Part shown: one piece after another, positions 17,901 to 39,290 of the stretch
How the letters are laid out: the number at the start of each line of letters is the position of its first letter
Position numbering within the stretch: position 1 is the first letter of the stretch
Source of the DNA: Panulirus ornatus
Lineage: Eukaryota > Arthropoda > Malacostraca > Decapoda > Palinuridae
DNA length: 64,000 nt
Reading direction: 5' to 3'
NCBI RefSeq assembly: GCF_036320965.1
Contig: NC_092287.1
Span: 15,592,505 to 15,656,504, forward strand
Translations under genes and position numbers: made by a program
Notes under the pieces: generated by a model
What the model saw: the letters and a program-made list of their open reading frames with translations, nothing else
Database searches by the model: none
What the model was told of the DNA's origin: nothing

Positions 17901-18008
17901 TATGTATATACATGTGTATGGGGGTGGGTTGGGCCATTTCTTTCGTCTGTTTCCTTGCACTACCTCGCAAACGCGAGAGACAGCGACAAAGCAACAAAAA
18001 AAAAAGAA
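14941..18008 (+). mobile_element. LINE copy L9, counterpart of L5
   Basis: It starts with the same shortened 5' end as L5 (GGATAGGGATAGG). The endonuclease and RT parts up to about 17,470 are indel-rich, with extra blocks around 16,200-17,300 that align only patchily to L5. From 17,480 to the A-rich tail at 18,008 it is clean and almost identical to 9,052-9,577. Confidence 0.85.
17479..17809 (+). pseudogene. L9 C-terminal coding segment
   Basis: About 110 codons from [22 protein letters not shown] to VVYRG are intact. They share the private VSDVRVRE and EVEETRRRG variants with L5, differing at one Arg/Lys position (RGRPNW against RGKPNW). The abrupt onset of clean sequence here marks the end of the indel-rich block. 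Confidence 0.85.
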
Positions 18009-18022
18009 TATATATATATATA

Positions 18023-19091
<1,069 letters not shown>

Positions 19092-21249
19092 TTTTTTTTT
19101 TTTTTCTTTGTTGCTGTCTCCCGCGTTTGCGAGGTAGCGCAAGGAAACAGACGAAAGAAATGGCCCAACCCACCCCCATACACATATATATACATACGTA
19201 CACACGCGCAAATATACATACCTACACAGCTTTCCATGTTTTACCCCAGACGCTTCACATTCCCTGATTCAATCCACTGATAGCACTTCAACCCCGGTAT
19301 ATCACATCGATCCAATTCACTTTATCCTTGCCCTCCTTTCACCCTCCTGCATGTTGAGGCCCCGATCACTCAAAATCTTTTTCACTCCATTTTCCACCTC
19401 TAATTTGGTCTGTCACTTCTCGTTCCCTCCACCTCCGACACATATATCCTCTTGGTCAATCTTTCCTCACTCATTCACTCCATGTACCCAAATCATTTCA
19501 AAACACCCTCGTCTGCTCTCTCAACCATGCTCTTTTTATTTCCACACATTTCTCTTACCCTTACGTTACTTACTCGATCAAACCACCTCACACCACACAT
19601 TGTAATCAAACATCTCATTTCCAGCACATCCATCCTCCTGCGCACAACTCTATCCATAGCCCACGCCTCGCAACCATACAACATTGTTGGAACCACTATT
19701 CCTTCAAACATACCCATTTTTGCTTTCCGAAATAATCTTCTCGACTTTCACACATTCTTCAAGGCTTCCAGGATTTTCGCCCCTTCCCCCACCCTATGGT
19801 TCCATCCGCTGCCAGATCCATTCACAGATATCTAAAATACTTTACTTCCTCCAGTTTTGCTACATTCAAACTTACCTCCCAATTGACTTGACCCTCAACC
19901 CTACTGTACCTAATAATCTTGCTCTTATTCACATTTACTGTTAACTTTCTTCTTTCACACACTTTACCAAACTCAGTCACCAGCTTCTGCAGTTTCTCAC
20001 ATGAATCAGCCTCCAGCGCCGTATCATCAGCGAACAACAACTGACTCACTTCCCAAGCTCTCTCATCCCCAACAGACTTCATACTTGCCCCTCTTTCCAA
20101 AACTCTTGCATTTATCTCCCTAACAACCCCATCCATAAACAAATTAAACATCCATGGAGACATCACACACCCCTGCCGCAAACCTATATTCACTGACAAC
20201 CAATCACTTTCCTCTCTTCCTACACCTACACATGACTTACATCCTCGATAAAAGCTTTTCACTGCTTCTAACAACTTGCCTCCTACACCATATATTCTTA
20301 ATACCTTCCACAGAGCATCTCTATCAACTCTATCGTATGCCTTCTCTAGATCCATAAATGCTACATACAAATCCATTTGCTTTTCTAAGTATTTCTCACA
20401 TACATTCTTCAAAGCAAACACCTGATCCACACATCGTCTACCACTTCTGAAACCACACTGCTCTTCCCCAGTCTGATGCTCTTTACATGCCTTCACCCTC
20501 TCAATCAATACCCTCCCATATAATTTACCAGGAATGCTCAACAAACTTTTACCTCTGTAATTTGAGCACTCACTCTTATCACCTTTGCTTTTCCACAATG
20601 GCACTATGCACGCATTCCGCCAATCCTCAGGCACCTCACCATGAGTCATACATACATTAAATAACCTTAACAACCAGTCAATAATACAGTCACCCTCTTT
20701 TTTAATAAATTCCACTGCAATAACATCCAAACCTGCTACTTTGCCGGCTTTCTTCTTCCGCAAAGCTTTTACTATCTCTTCTCTGTTTACCAAATCATTT
20801 TCCCTAACCCTGTCACTTTGCACACCACCTCAACGAAAACACCCTATATCTGCCACTCTATCATCAAACACATTCAACAAACCTTCAAAATACTCACTCC
20901 ATCTCCTTCTCACGTCACCACTACTTGTTATCATCTTCCCATTTGCGCCCTTCACTGAAGTTCCTATTTGCTCCCTTGTCTTACGCACTTTATTTACCTC
21001 CTTCCAGAACATCTTTTTATTCTCCCTAAAATTTAATGATACTCTCTCACCCCAACTCTTATTTGCCCTCTTTTTCACCTTTTGCACCTTTCTCTTGACC
21101 TCGTCTCTCTTTCTTTTATACATCTCCCACTCAACTGCATTTTTTCCCTGCAAAAATCGTCCAAATGCCTCTCTCTTCTCTTTCACTAATAATCTTACTT
21201 CTTCATCCCATCACTCACTACCCTTTCTAATCAACCCACCTCCCACTGT

Positions 21250-21254
<5 letters not shown>
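19092..21254 (-). mobile_element. LINE copy L11, 5'-truncated, short 3' UTR
   Basis: The minus strand is read from 21,254 (linker before RT, codons for MRTVGG) to the tail at 19,092. It covers the whole RT. A deletion of about 19 bp near 19,797 removes the MEAEVDHR codons, and a TGA follows FRYL at 19,822-19,824. The 5' end stops in TA at a CTCAT/ATAT junction. Confidence 0.93.
19822..21186 (-). pseudogene. L11 reverse transcriptase remnant
   Basis: Two frames cover the RT: 20,830-21,186 (linker and fingers start) and 19,822-20,823 (333 codons). The second includes [58 protein letters not shown] and LLFADDTALEAD. A base change near 20,827 creates a stop (CFR then stop) between them. The catalytic FADD is intact. 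The C-terminal region is cut off by the shared TGA. Confidence 0.87.
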
Positions 21255-21337
<83 letters not shown>

Positions 21338-21380
21338 TTGTTTTTGTTTTTTTGTTTTTTCATTATCTATTTTTGAATAT
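21255..21380. repeat. (TA)n tract plus T-rich joint
   Basis: TA occupies 21,255-21,329, followed by about 50 bp of T-rich sequence that is the complement of an A-rich tail belonging to L12. Confidence 0.94.
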
Positions 21381-25035
<3,655 letters not shown>

Positions 25036-25756
25036 ATATGATAGAGTTGATAGAAATGCTCTATGGAGGGTACTAAGAATATATGGTGTGGGAGGCAAGT
25101 TGTTATAAGCAGTGAAAAGTTTTTATCGAGGATGTAAGGCATGTGTAGGTGTAGGAAGAGAGGAAAATGATTGGTTCTCAGTGAATGTAGGTTTGCGGCA
25201 GGGGTGTGTGAGGTCTCCATGGTTGTTTAATTTCTTTATGGATGGGTTGTTAGGGAGGTGAATGCAAGAGATTTTGAAAGAGGTGCAAGTATGGAGCCTT
25301 TTGTGGATGAGAGAGCTTGGGAAGTGAGTCAGTTGTTGTTCGCTGATGATACATCGCTGGTGGCTGATTCATGTGAGAAACTGCAGAAGATGGTGACTGA
25401 GTTTGGTAAAGTGTGTGAAAGAAGAAAGTTAAGAGTGAATGTGAATAAGAGCAAGGTTATTAGGTACAGTAGGGTTGAGGGTCAAATGAATCGGGAGGTA
25501 AGTTCGAATGGAGAAAAACTGGAGGAAGTAAAGAGTTTTAGATATCTGTGAGTGGATCTGGCAGCGGATGGAACCATGGAAGCGGAAGTAAATCATAGGG
25601 TGGGGAGGGGGCGAAAATCCTGGGAGCCTTGAAGAATGTGTGGAAGTCGAGAACATTATCTTGGAAAGCAAAAATGGCTATGTTTGAAGGAATAGAGGTT
25701 CCAACAATGTTGTACGTTTGCGAGGCGTGGGCTAGTGGATTGAGTTGTGCGGAGGA
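25036..25756 (+). mobile_element. LINE copy L13, RT fragment truncated at both ends
   Basis: The fragment begins at the codons for YDRVDR and ends in the C-terminal region after GCEAW. It joins L14 directly through a GGAGGG microhomology at about 25,752-25,759, with no TA. The active-site frame (25,258-25,551) is open up to the shared TGA at 25,549-25,551. Confidence 0.9.
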
Positions 25757-29575
<3,819 letters not shown>

Positions 29576-29634
29576 GGAGATGCGGGGTATCGATCCCCGT
29601 ACCTCTCACATGCTGAGCGAGTGCTCTCATCCCC
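29576..29634 (-). tRNA. tRNA-Ala(AGC)-like relic lacking most of the D arm
   Basis: On the minus strand, GGGGATG (29,628-29,634) pairs with CATCTCC (29,576-29,582) as a 7-bp acceptor stem with one wobble pair. An anticodon arm CTCGC/GTGAG carries the loop TCAGCAT with anticodon AGC. A T arm CGGGG/CCCCG encloses ATCGATA. Only GAGC of the D arm remains, so the unit is 59 nt instead of about 73 and about 14 nt are missing. It is probably a tRNA pseudogene or the head of a tRNA-derived repeat, not a working tRNA. Confidence 0.6.
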
Positions 29635-29859
29635 TTGATGGTGAAAGTATGAGGAATCCTACGAGCTCTGATGTACACAGTACCCGGCTGATTAAACCTC
29701 AGGTATGCCGGAAATAGTTTGTCAACCAAAGGAAACAAAATGAAATGTAACTCAAAGAAAATATACAATGGCGAAGGGGAAACTAATCTATCTACTATTT
29801 TTTCTTATATATCACTACAAATGTATCTGAAAGGTGTTAGCAAACGACATACGTAATAT
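29635..29859. other. Non-LINE interval, nothing recognised
   Basis: AT-rich unique-looking sequence between the tRNA-like relic and the large inverted repeat. No reading frame or repeat stands out. Confidence 0.5.
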
Positions 29860-30072
29860 GACATATTGCTCTTTTAACTCGAGAGCTTTTCATTTCACCA
29901 TTCCTCGGGAATTATCAATTTGACTTTTATACATCCGTTGGGCATCACATGGATTATGGGATTATTAGTATCAATGATATTTCCATTTATAAGATGAAGG
30001 TCATGTATATTTCTCATAGAACACAAACGAAAATAAAATAAAATTACAAAAGACTCAAACATTAACACTTCT

Positions 30073-30186
<114 letters not shown>

Positions 30187-30744
30187 AGACAAGCTGATGG
30201 TCATCACGACGCAACTGCCTATTAACTCATCGTTAAGAGATGTCGAATGTAATCTTATCCATCGTCATTCTAAGTCAACTCTGTTACATTTTTTTTTTCT
30301 TTTATTGTGGTTTATACTTGAGTCGACGATGCTCAAACACATTTCCTTTCTGAATATTGATTTTTTGAGATTTATATAAATGAAGTGTTGTTTTTAAGAC
30401 CCAAATGCTAAATGGTTTTAGATGAAAACCATTTAAGAGATAAACTGAATTCAACTTAATTTCGATAGTTTATTCCTTGATAAAGAAACCGAGATCCTAG
30501 TATTGTCACTATTTACACCTGTACAATACTATCATAAGCATCTGGCATTTAAGAGATTATTTTTAAAAGCAACAGTTCACTGTATGATATATCTCACATA
30601 TCAATGTTCAGATAGAAAATGGCTTTGGGTGGGATAGACTCAAACACCAACCACACTAAAGATTGTGACGGAGGATAACCTTACATTTGGCATTCTAAGC
30701 TGTACGTTAGTAGGCATTGGCGTCGTGATGAGCACTATCTAGGC

Positions 30745-30854
<110 letters not shown>

Positions 30855-31131
30855 TTTATGTTGAGTCCTTTATAATTCACTTATATCATTATCTGTGTTG
30901 GTGTAAACACTGTGGTATCTGACATAATTATGTTTTCTATGAGAATTAAGCATCACCTTAATCTCATCAATGGAAATATCAACGATATTAACCCAATAAT
31001 CCATGTGGTTCCCGACGGAAACATGACACAGTCAGATGTCATTCCGGAGAAATGGTGTAATGGAAAACTCTTAGACTGAGAAAGCAATGTATTACATTAT
31101 ATATATCATATACACAGTTAATTCAGACATA

Positions 31132-31240
31132 TTTGCAAAAGAAGGAACAGAGGGGGCCAGGTGAGGATATTCCAAAAAAGGCCCAGTCCTCTGTTCTTAA
31201 CGCTACCTCGCTAACGCGGGAAATGGCGAATAGTTTAGAA
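31132..31240 (+). mobile_element. Short element S1, 3' half
   Basis: This is the 3' half of the family's short non-autonomous element: AAAAGAAGGAACAGAG, the CCAGGTGAGGATATTCC core, and the tail hairpin CTCGC/GCGGG with GAAATGGCGAATAG. Its 5' half is absent. It is fused directly to the 3' UTR of minus-strand L15. Confidence 0.85.
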
Positions 31241-32202
31241 GAAGACATATACATATACATATGTACTGTCTGCCCACATTCTTTCCCGTCGTCACCCCGA
31301 CACACATGAAACGACAACCCCCTTCCACCGCATGTGCGCGAGATAGCGCTAGGAAAAGACAAAAAGACCACATTCCTTGACACTCAGTCTCTAGCTGTCA
31401 TGTAGTAATGCACCGATATCACAGCTCCCTTTGTACATCCAGGCCCCACAAAACTATCCATGGTACACCGAAGACGCTTCACATGCCTTGGTTCAATCCA
31501 TTTAGAGCACGTCGACCCCGGTATACCACATCGTTCTAATTCACACTATTCCTTGCACGCCTCCTGCATGTTCAGGCCCCGATCAATCAAAATCTTTTTC
31601 ACTCCATCTCTCCACGTCCAATTTTGTTTCCCACTTCTCCTCGTTCCCTCCACCTCTGACACATATATCCTCTTTGTCAATCTTTCCTCACTCATTCTCT
31701 CCATATGACCGAACCATTTCAAAACACCCTCTTCTGATCTCTCAACCACATTCTTTTTATTACCACATATCTCTCTTACTCTTTCAATACTTACTCGATC
31801 AAACCATCTCACACCAAACATTGTCCTCAAACATCTCATTCCATCCTCCTCCGCAAAATTCTATCAATAGCTCACGCCTCGCAACCATATAATATTGTTG
31901 GAACCACTATTCCTTCAAACATACCCATTTTTGCTTTCAAGATAACGTTCTTGACTTCCCCACACTGTTCAACGTTCCCAGAACTTTCGCCCCCTCCTTC
32001 ACCTTATGATTCACTTCCTTTTTCATGGTTCCATCCGGTGCCGCATCCACTCTCAGATATCTAAAACTCTTTACTTCCTCTAGTTTTTTTCCATTCAAAC
32101 TTACCTCCCAGTTGACTTGTCCCTCAACCCCACTGTATCTAATAACCTTACCCTTATTCACACTTACTCTCAGCTTTCTTCTTACAGACTCTTTACCAAA
32201 CC
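31241..32202 (-). mobile_element. LINE copy L15, divergent subfamily, truncated both ends
   Basis: The minus strand is read from 32,202 (codons for VRRKLRVSVNK, just after the RT active site) to the long 3' UTR. It lacks the last ~170 bp and the tail hairpin. It shares with L12 the PDGTM variant and the ATGAAACGACAACCCC UTR marker. Frames at 31,937-32,215 and 31,546-31,839 encode the C-terminal region and are separated by an indel. Confidence 0.88.
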
Positions 32203-33000
32203 CATTCGTTGACACTCAGTCTCTAGCTGTCATGTAATAATGCCCGAAACTATAGCTCCCTTTCCACATCCAGGCCCCACAGAACTTTCCATGGTTTACC
32301 CCACACTCTTCACATGCACTGATTCAATCCATTGACAGCACGTCGATACCGGTATACCAAATCGATCCAATTCACTCTATTCCTTGCCCGCCTTTCACCC
32401 TCCTGCATGTTCAGGCAGCGAACATTCAAAATCTCTTTCACTCCATCTTTTCACCTCCAATTTGGTCTCTCCCTTCTCCTCGTTCCCTCCACCTCCGACA
32501 CATATATCCTCTTGGTCAATCTTTCCGCATTCATTCTCTCCATGTAGCCAAACCATTTCAAAACACCCTCTTCTGCTCTTTTAAAGACGCTCTTTTTATT
32601 TCCACACATCTCTCTTACCCTTACATTACTCACTCGATTAAACCACATCACACCACATATTGTCCTCAAACACCTCATTTCCAGCACATCCACCATACTG
32701 CGCACAACTCTAGCCCACGCCTCGCAACCATACAACAATGTTGGAACCACTATTCTTTCAAACATACCCATTTTTGCTTTCCGAGATAATGTTCTCGACT
32801 TCCAAACATTCTTCAAGGCTCCCAAGATTTTCGCCCCCTCCCCCATCCTATGATTCACTTCCGCTTCCATGGTTCCCTCCGCTGCCAGATCCTATCCCAG
32901 ATATCTAAAACACTTTACTTTCTCCAGTTTTTCTCTATTCAAACTTACCTCCCAGTTGAATTGACCCTCGACCCTACTGTACTTAATAACCTTGCCCCTA

Positions 33001-33004
<4 letters not shown>
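32203..33004 (-). mobile_element. LINE copy L16, truncated both ends
   Basis: The minus strand is read from 33,004 (codons for NRGKVIKYS) to a point in the long 3' UTR (CACTCAGTCTCTAGCTG). It abuts L15 without TA, so two partial LINEs are joined in the same orientation by an illegitimate junction near 32,203. The C-terminal frame (32,451-32,870) is open but begins after a frameshift. Confidence 0.88.

Positions 33005-33046
<42 letters not shown>
33005..33046. repeat. (TA)n tract
   Basis: A short TA tract lies between L16 and the LINE tail fragment. Confidence 0.95.
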
Positions 33047-33050
<4 letters not shown>

Positions 33051-33162
33051 TTTTATACTTTGTCGCTGTCTCCCGCATTTGCGAGGTAGCGCAAGGAAAC
33101 AGACGAAAGAAATGGCCCAACCACCCCCCCCATACACATGTACATACACACGTCCACACACA
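33047..33162 (-). mobile_element. LINE 3'-tail fragment, inverted relative to L17
   Basis: About 115 bp of minus-strand LINE 3' end carry the private GCATTTGCG hairpin variant and the GTACATACACACGTCC variant, both matching the start of L18 (35,469-35,586). They do not match L17's own 3' end. The fragment joins L17 at CAGAATGG. It belongs to the same rearrangement as the L17/L18 palindrome. Confidence 0.85.
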
Positions 33163-35253
33163 GAATGGAAAAAGGTGAGAACAATGGAAGTAAGGGGAGT
33201 GGGGGAGGAATGGGATGTATTTAGGGAATCAGTGATGGATTGCGCAAAAGATGCTTGTGGCATGAGAAGAGTGGGAGGTGGGCTGTTTAGAAAGGGTAGT
33301 GAGTGGTGGGATGAAGAAGTAAGAGTATTAGTGAAAGAGAAGAGAGAGGCATTTGGACGATTTTTGCAGGGAAAAAATGCAATTGAGTGGGAGAAGTATA
33401 AAAGAAAGAGACAGGAGGTCAAGAGAAAGGTGCAAGAGGTGAAAAAAAGGGCAAATGAGAGTTGGGGTGAGAGACTATCAGTAAATTTTAGGGAGAATAA
33501 AAAGATGTTCTGGAAGGAGGTAAATAGGGTGCGTAAGACAAGGGAGCAAATGGGAACTTCAGTGAAGGGCGTAAATGGGGAGGTGATAACAAGTAGTGGT
33601 GATGTGAGAAGGAGATGGAATGAGTATTTTGAAGGTTTGTTGAATGTGTCTGATGACAGAGTGGCAGATATAGGGTGTTTTGGTCGAGGTGGTGTGCAAA
33701 GTGAGAGGGTTAGGGAAAATGATTTGGTAAACAGAGAAGAGGTAGTAAAAGCTTTGCGAAAGATGAAAGCCGGCAAGGCAGCAGGTTTGGATGGTATTGC
33801 AGTGGAATTTATTAAAAAAGGGGGTGACTGTATTGTTGACTGGTTGGTAAGGTTATTTAATGTATGTATGACTCATGGTGAGGTGCCTGAGGATTGGCGG
33901 AATGCGTGCATAGTGCCATTGTACAAAGGCAAAGGGGATAAGAGTGAGTGCTCAAATTACAGAGGTATAAGTTTGTTGAGTATTCCTGGTAAATTATATG
34001 GGAGGGTATTGATTGAGAGGGTGAAGGCATGTACAGAGCATCAGATTGGGGAAGAGCAGTGCGGTTTCAGAAGTGGTAGAGGATGTGTGGATCAGGTGTT
34101 TGCTTTGAAGAATGTATGTGAGAAATACTTAGAAAAGCAAATGGATTTGTATGTAGCATTTATGGATCTGGAGAAGGCATATGATAGAGTTGATAGAGAT
34201 GCTCTGTGGAAGGTATTAAGAATATATGGTGTGGGAGGCAAGTTGTTAGAAGCAGTGAAAAGTTTTTATCGAGGATGTAAGGCATGTGTACGTGTAGGAA
34301 GAGAGGAAAGTGATTGGTTCTCAGTGAATGTAGGTTTGCGGCAGGGGTGTGTGATGTCTCCATGGTTGTTTAATTTGTTTATGGATGGGGTTGTTAGGGA
34401 GGTAAATGCAAGAGTCCTGGAAAGAGGGGCAAGTATGAAGTCTGTTGGGGATGAGAGAGCTTGGGAAGTGAGTCAGTTGTTGTTCGCTGATGATACAGCG
34501 CTGGTGGCTGATTCATGTGAGAAACTGCAGAAGCTGGTGACTGAGTTTGGTAAAGTATGTGGAAGAAGAAAGTTAAGAGTAAATGTGAATAAGAGCAAGG
34601 TTATTAGGTACAGTAGGGTTGAGGGTCAAGTCAATTGGGAGGTGAGTTTGAATGGAGAAAGGCTGGAGGAAGTGAAGTGTTTTAGATATCTGGGAGTGGA
34701 TCTGTCAGCGGATGGAACCATGGAAGCGGAAGTGGATCATAGGGTGGGGGAGGGGGCGAAAATTTTGGGAGCCTTGAAAAATGTGTGGAAGTCGAGAACA
34801 TTATCTCGGAAAGCAAAAATGGGTATGTTTGAAGGAATAGTGGTTCCAACAATGTTGTATGGTTGCGAGGCGTGGGCTATGGATAGAGTTGTGCGCAGGA
34901 GGATGGATGTGCTGGAAATGAGATGTTTGAGGACAATGTGTGGTGTGAGGTGGTTTGATCGAGTAAGTAACGTAAGGGTAAGAGAGATGTGTGGAAATAA
35001 AAAGAGCGTGGTTGAGAGAGCAGAAGAGGGTGTTTTGAAATGGTTTGGGCACATGGAGAGAATGAGTGAGGAAAGATTGACCAAGAGGATATATGTGTCG
35101 GAGGTGGAGGGAACGAGGAGAAGAGGGAGACCAAATTGGAGGTGGAAAGATGGAGTGAAAAAGATTTTGTGTGATCGGGGCCTGAACATGCAGGAGGGTG
35201 AAAGGAGGGCAAGGAATAGAGTGAATTGGAGCGATGTGGTATACAGGGGTTGA
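33163..35253 (+). CDS. LINE linker, reverse transcriptase and C-terminal region (L17)
   Basis: This is the most intact RT frame in the window, with about 697 codons open from EWKK to the VVYRG terminus. It would copy element RNA at a nicked target. Blocks in order from the first codon are a basic linker (1-200), the fingers [12 protein letters not shown] (near 200), NYRGISLLSIPGK (near 265), [15 protein letters not shown] (near 330), LRQGCVMSPWLFN (near 390), the catalytic LLFADDTALVAD (Asp pair at 443-444), and a C-terminal region with GCEAWAMDR and [14 protein letters not shown]. The true start would be about 310 codons upstream in the missing endonuclease. The open frame also reads upstream through tail and TA sequence, which is meaningless. 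Confidence 0.9.
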   Translation, partial: EWKKVRTMEVRGVGEEWDVFRESVMDCAKDACGMRRVGGGLFRKGSEWWDEEVRVLVKEKREAFGRFLQGKNAIEWEKYKRKRQEVKRKVQEVKKRANESWGERLSVNFRENKKMFWKEVNRVRKTREQMGTSVKGVNGEVITSSGDVRRRWNEYFEGLLNVSDDRVADIGCFGRGGVQSERVRENDLVNREEVVKALRKMKAGKAAGLDGIAVEFIKKGGDCIVDWLVRLFNVCMTHGEVPEDWRNACIVPLYKGKGDKSECSNYRGISLLSIPGKLYGRVLIERVKACTEHQIGEEQCGFRSGRGCVDQVFALKNVCEKYLEKQMDLYVAFMDLEKAYDRVDRDALWKVLRIYGVGGKLLEAVKSFYRGCKACVRVGREESDWFSVNVGLRQGCVMSPWLFNLFMDGVVREVNARVLERGASMKSVGDERAWEVSQLLFADDTALVADSCEKLQKLVTEFGKVCGRRKLRVNVNKSKVIRYSRVEGQVNWEVSLNGERLEEVKCFRYLGVDLSADGTMEAEVDHRVGEGAKILGALKNVWKSRTLSRKAKMGMFEGIVVPTMLYGCEAWAMDRVVRRRMDVLEMRCLRTMCGVRWFDRVSNVRVREMCGNKKSVVERAEEGVLKWFGHMERMSEERLTKRIYVSEVEGTRRRGRPNWRWKDGVKKILCDRGLNMQEGERRARNRVNWSDVVYRG

Positions 35254-35436
35254 CGTGCTGTCAGTGGATTGAATCAAGGCATGTGAAGCGTCTGGGGTAA
35301 ACCATGGAAAGCTGTGTAGGTATGTATATTTGCGTGTGTGGACGTGTGTATGTACATGTGTATGGGGGGGGGGTTGGGCCATTTCTTTCGTCTGTTTCCT
35401 TGCGCTACCTCGCAAACGCGGGAGACAGCGACAAAG

Positions 35437-35468
<32 letters not shown>
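33163..35468 (+). mobile_element. LINE copy L17, left arm of palindrome
   Basis: A 5'-truncated copy extends from the linker between endonuclease and RT ([10 protein letters not shown]) to the short 3' UTR and a 29-A tail (35,440-35,468). The tail runs directly into a 10-T run that starts its inverted partner L18. Private variants such as [33 protein letters not shown] and VCGRRKLR are shared with L18 and with no other RT-bearing copy here, apart from VCGRRKLR in L27. Confidence 0.95.
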
Positions 35469-35472
<4 letters not shown>

Positions 35473-37828
35473 TTTTTTATACTTTGTCGCTGTCTCCCGC
35501 ATTTGCGAGGTAGCGCAAGGAAACAGACGAAAGAAATGGCCCAACCCCCCCCCCCCCATACACATGTACATACACACGTCCACACACGCAAATATACATA
35601 CCTACACAGCTTTCCATGGTTTACCCCAGACGCTTCACATGCCTTGATTCAATCCACTGACAGCACGTCAACCCCTGTATACCACATCGCTCCAATTCAC
35701 TCTATTCCTTGCCCTCCTTTCACCCTCCTGCATGTTCAGGCCCCGATCACACAAAATCTTTTTCACTCCATCTTTCCACCTCCAATTTGGTCTCCCTCTT
35801 CTCCTCTTTCCCTCCACCTCCGACACATATATCCTCTTGGTCAATCTTTCCTCACTCATTCTCTCCATGTGCCCAAACCATTTCAAAACACCCTCTTCTG
35901 CTCTCTCAACCACGCTCTTTTTATTTACACACATCTCTCTTACCCTTACGTTACTTACTCGATCAAACCACCTCACACCACACATTTTCGTCAAACATCT
36001 CATTTCCAGCACGTCCATCCTCCTGCGCACAACTCTATCCATAGCCCACGCCTCGCAACCATACAACATTGTTGGAACCACTATTCCTTCAAACATACCC
36101 ATTTTTGCTTTCCGAGATAATGTTCTCGACTTCCACACATTTTTCAAGGCTCCCAAAATTTTCGCCCCCTCCCCCACCCTATGATCCACTTCCGCTTCCA
36201 TGGTTCCATCCGCTGACAGATCCACTCCCAGATATCTAAAACACTTCACTTCCTCCAGCCTTTCTCCATTCAAACTCACCTCCCAATTGACTTGACCCTC
36301 AACCCTACTGTACCTAATAACCTTGCTCTTATTCACATTTACTCTTAACTTTCTTCTTCCACATACTTTACCAAACTCAGTCACCAGCTTCTGCAGTTTC
36401 TCACATGAATCAGCCACCAGCGCTGTATCATCAGCGAACAACAACTGACTCACTTCCCAAGCTTTCTCATCCCCAACAGACTTCATACTTGCCCCTCTTT
36501 CCAGGACTCTTGCATTTACCTCCCTAACATCCCCATCCATAAACAAATTAAACAACCATGGAGACATCACACACCCCTGCCGCAAACCTACATTCACTGA
36601 GAACCAATCACTTTCCTCTCTTCCTACACGTACACATGCCTTACATCCTCGATAAAAACTTTTCACTGCTTCTAACAACTTGCCTCCCACACCATATATT
36701 CTTAATACCTTCCACAGAGCATCTCTATCAACTCTATCATATGCCTTCTCCAGATCCATAAATGCTACATACAAATCCATTTGCTTTTCTAAGTATTTCT
36801 CACATACATTCTTCAAAGCAAACACCTGATCCACACATCCTCTACCACTTCTGAAACCGCACTGCTCTTCCCCAATCTGATGCTCTGTACATGCCTTCAC
36901 CCTCTCAATCAATACCCTCCCATATAATTTACCAGGAATACTCAACAAACTTATACCTCTGTAATGTGAGCACTCACTCTTATCCCCTTTGCCTTTGTAC
37001 AATGGCACTATGCACGCATTCCGCCAATCCTCAGGCACCTCACCATGAGTCATACATACATTAAATAACCTTACCAACCAGTCAACAATACAGTCACCCC
37101 CTTTTTTAATAAATTCCACTGCAATACCATCTAAACCTGCTGCCTTGCCGGCTTTCATCATCCGCAAAGCTTTTACTACCTCTTCTCTGTTTACCAAATC
37201 ATTTTCCCTAACCCTCTCACTTTGCACACCACCTCGACCAAAACACCCTATATCTGCCACTCTGTCATCAGACACATTCAACAAACCTTCAAAATACTCA
37301 TTCCATCTCCTTCTCACATCACCACTACTTGTTATCACCTCCCCATTTACGCCCTTCACTGAAGTTCCCATTTGCTCCCTTGTCTTACGCACCCTATTTA
37401 CCTCCTTCCAGAACATCTTTTTATTCTCCCTAAAATTTACTGATAGTTTCTCACCCCAACTTTCATTTGCCCTTTTTTTCATCTCTTGCACCTTTCTCTT
37501 GACCTCCTGTCTCTTTCTTTTATACTTCTCCCACTCAGTTGCATTTTTTCCCTGCAAAAATCGTCCAAATGCCTCTCTCTTCTCTTTCACTAATACTCTT
37601 ACTTCTTCATCCCACCACTCACTACCCTTTCTAAACAGCCCACCTCCCACTCTTCTCATGCCACAAGCATCTTTTGCGCAATCCATCACTGATTCCCTAA
37701 ATACATCCCATTCCTCCCCCACTCCCCTTACTTCCATTGTTCTCACCTTTTTCCATTCTGTACACAGTCTCTCCTGGTACTTCCCCACACAGGTCTCCTT
37801 CCCAAGCTCACTTACTCTCACCACCTTC

Positions 37829-37832
<4 letters not shown>
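35469..37832 (-). mobile_element. LINE copy L18, right arm of palindrome
   Basis: This inverted partner of L17 is read from 37,832 down to 35,469. It extends about 70 bp further toward the element 5' end than L17 ([23 protein letters not shown]) before ending in TA. The arms differ by only a small number of bases, for example Arg/Lys in SWGERLS against SWGEKLS, and KMKAG against MMKAG. Confidence 0.95.
35668..37831 (-). CDS. LINE linker, reverse transcriptase and C-terminal region (L18)
   Basis: About 720 codons are open from the linker to VVYRG on the minus strand, with the same block order as L17 and an intact LLFADDTALVAD active site. Differences from L17 include GDVREVN for GVVREVN, SHYRGISLL for SNYRGISLL, and CLTKMCGVRW for [10 protein letters not shown]. 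The endonuclease is missing, so the copy cannot move by itself. Confidence 0.9.

Positions 37833-37872
<40 letters not shown>
37833..37872. repeat. (TA)n tract
   Basis: A short TA tract lies between the truncated 5' ends of L18 (minus) and L19 (plus), a head-to-head arrangement. Confidence 0.95.

Positions 37873-39290
<1,418 letters not shown>

Noticed and set aside
34737..35583. Antisense frames of 110-260 codons recurring opposite most LINE copies
   Set aside because: They appear wherever the purine-rich LINE coding strand is present, shift with each copy, and contain no recognisable domain. They reflect strand composition (few T on the sense strand), not genes.
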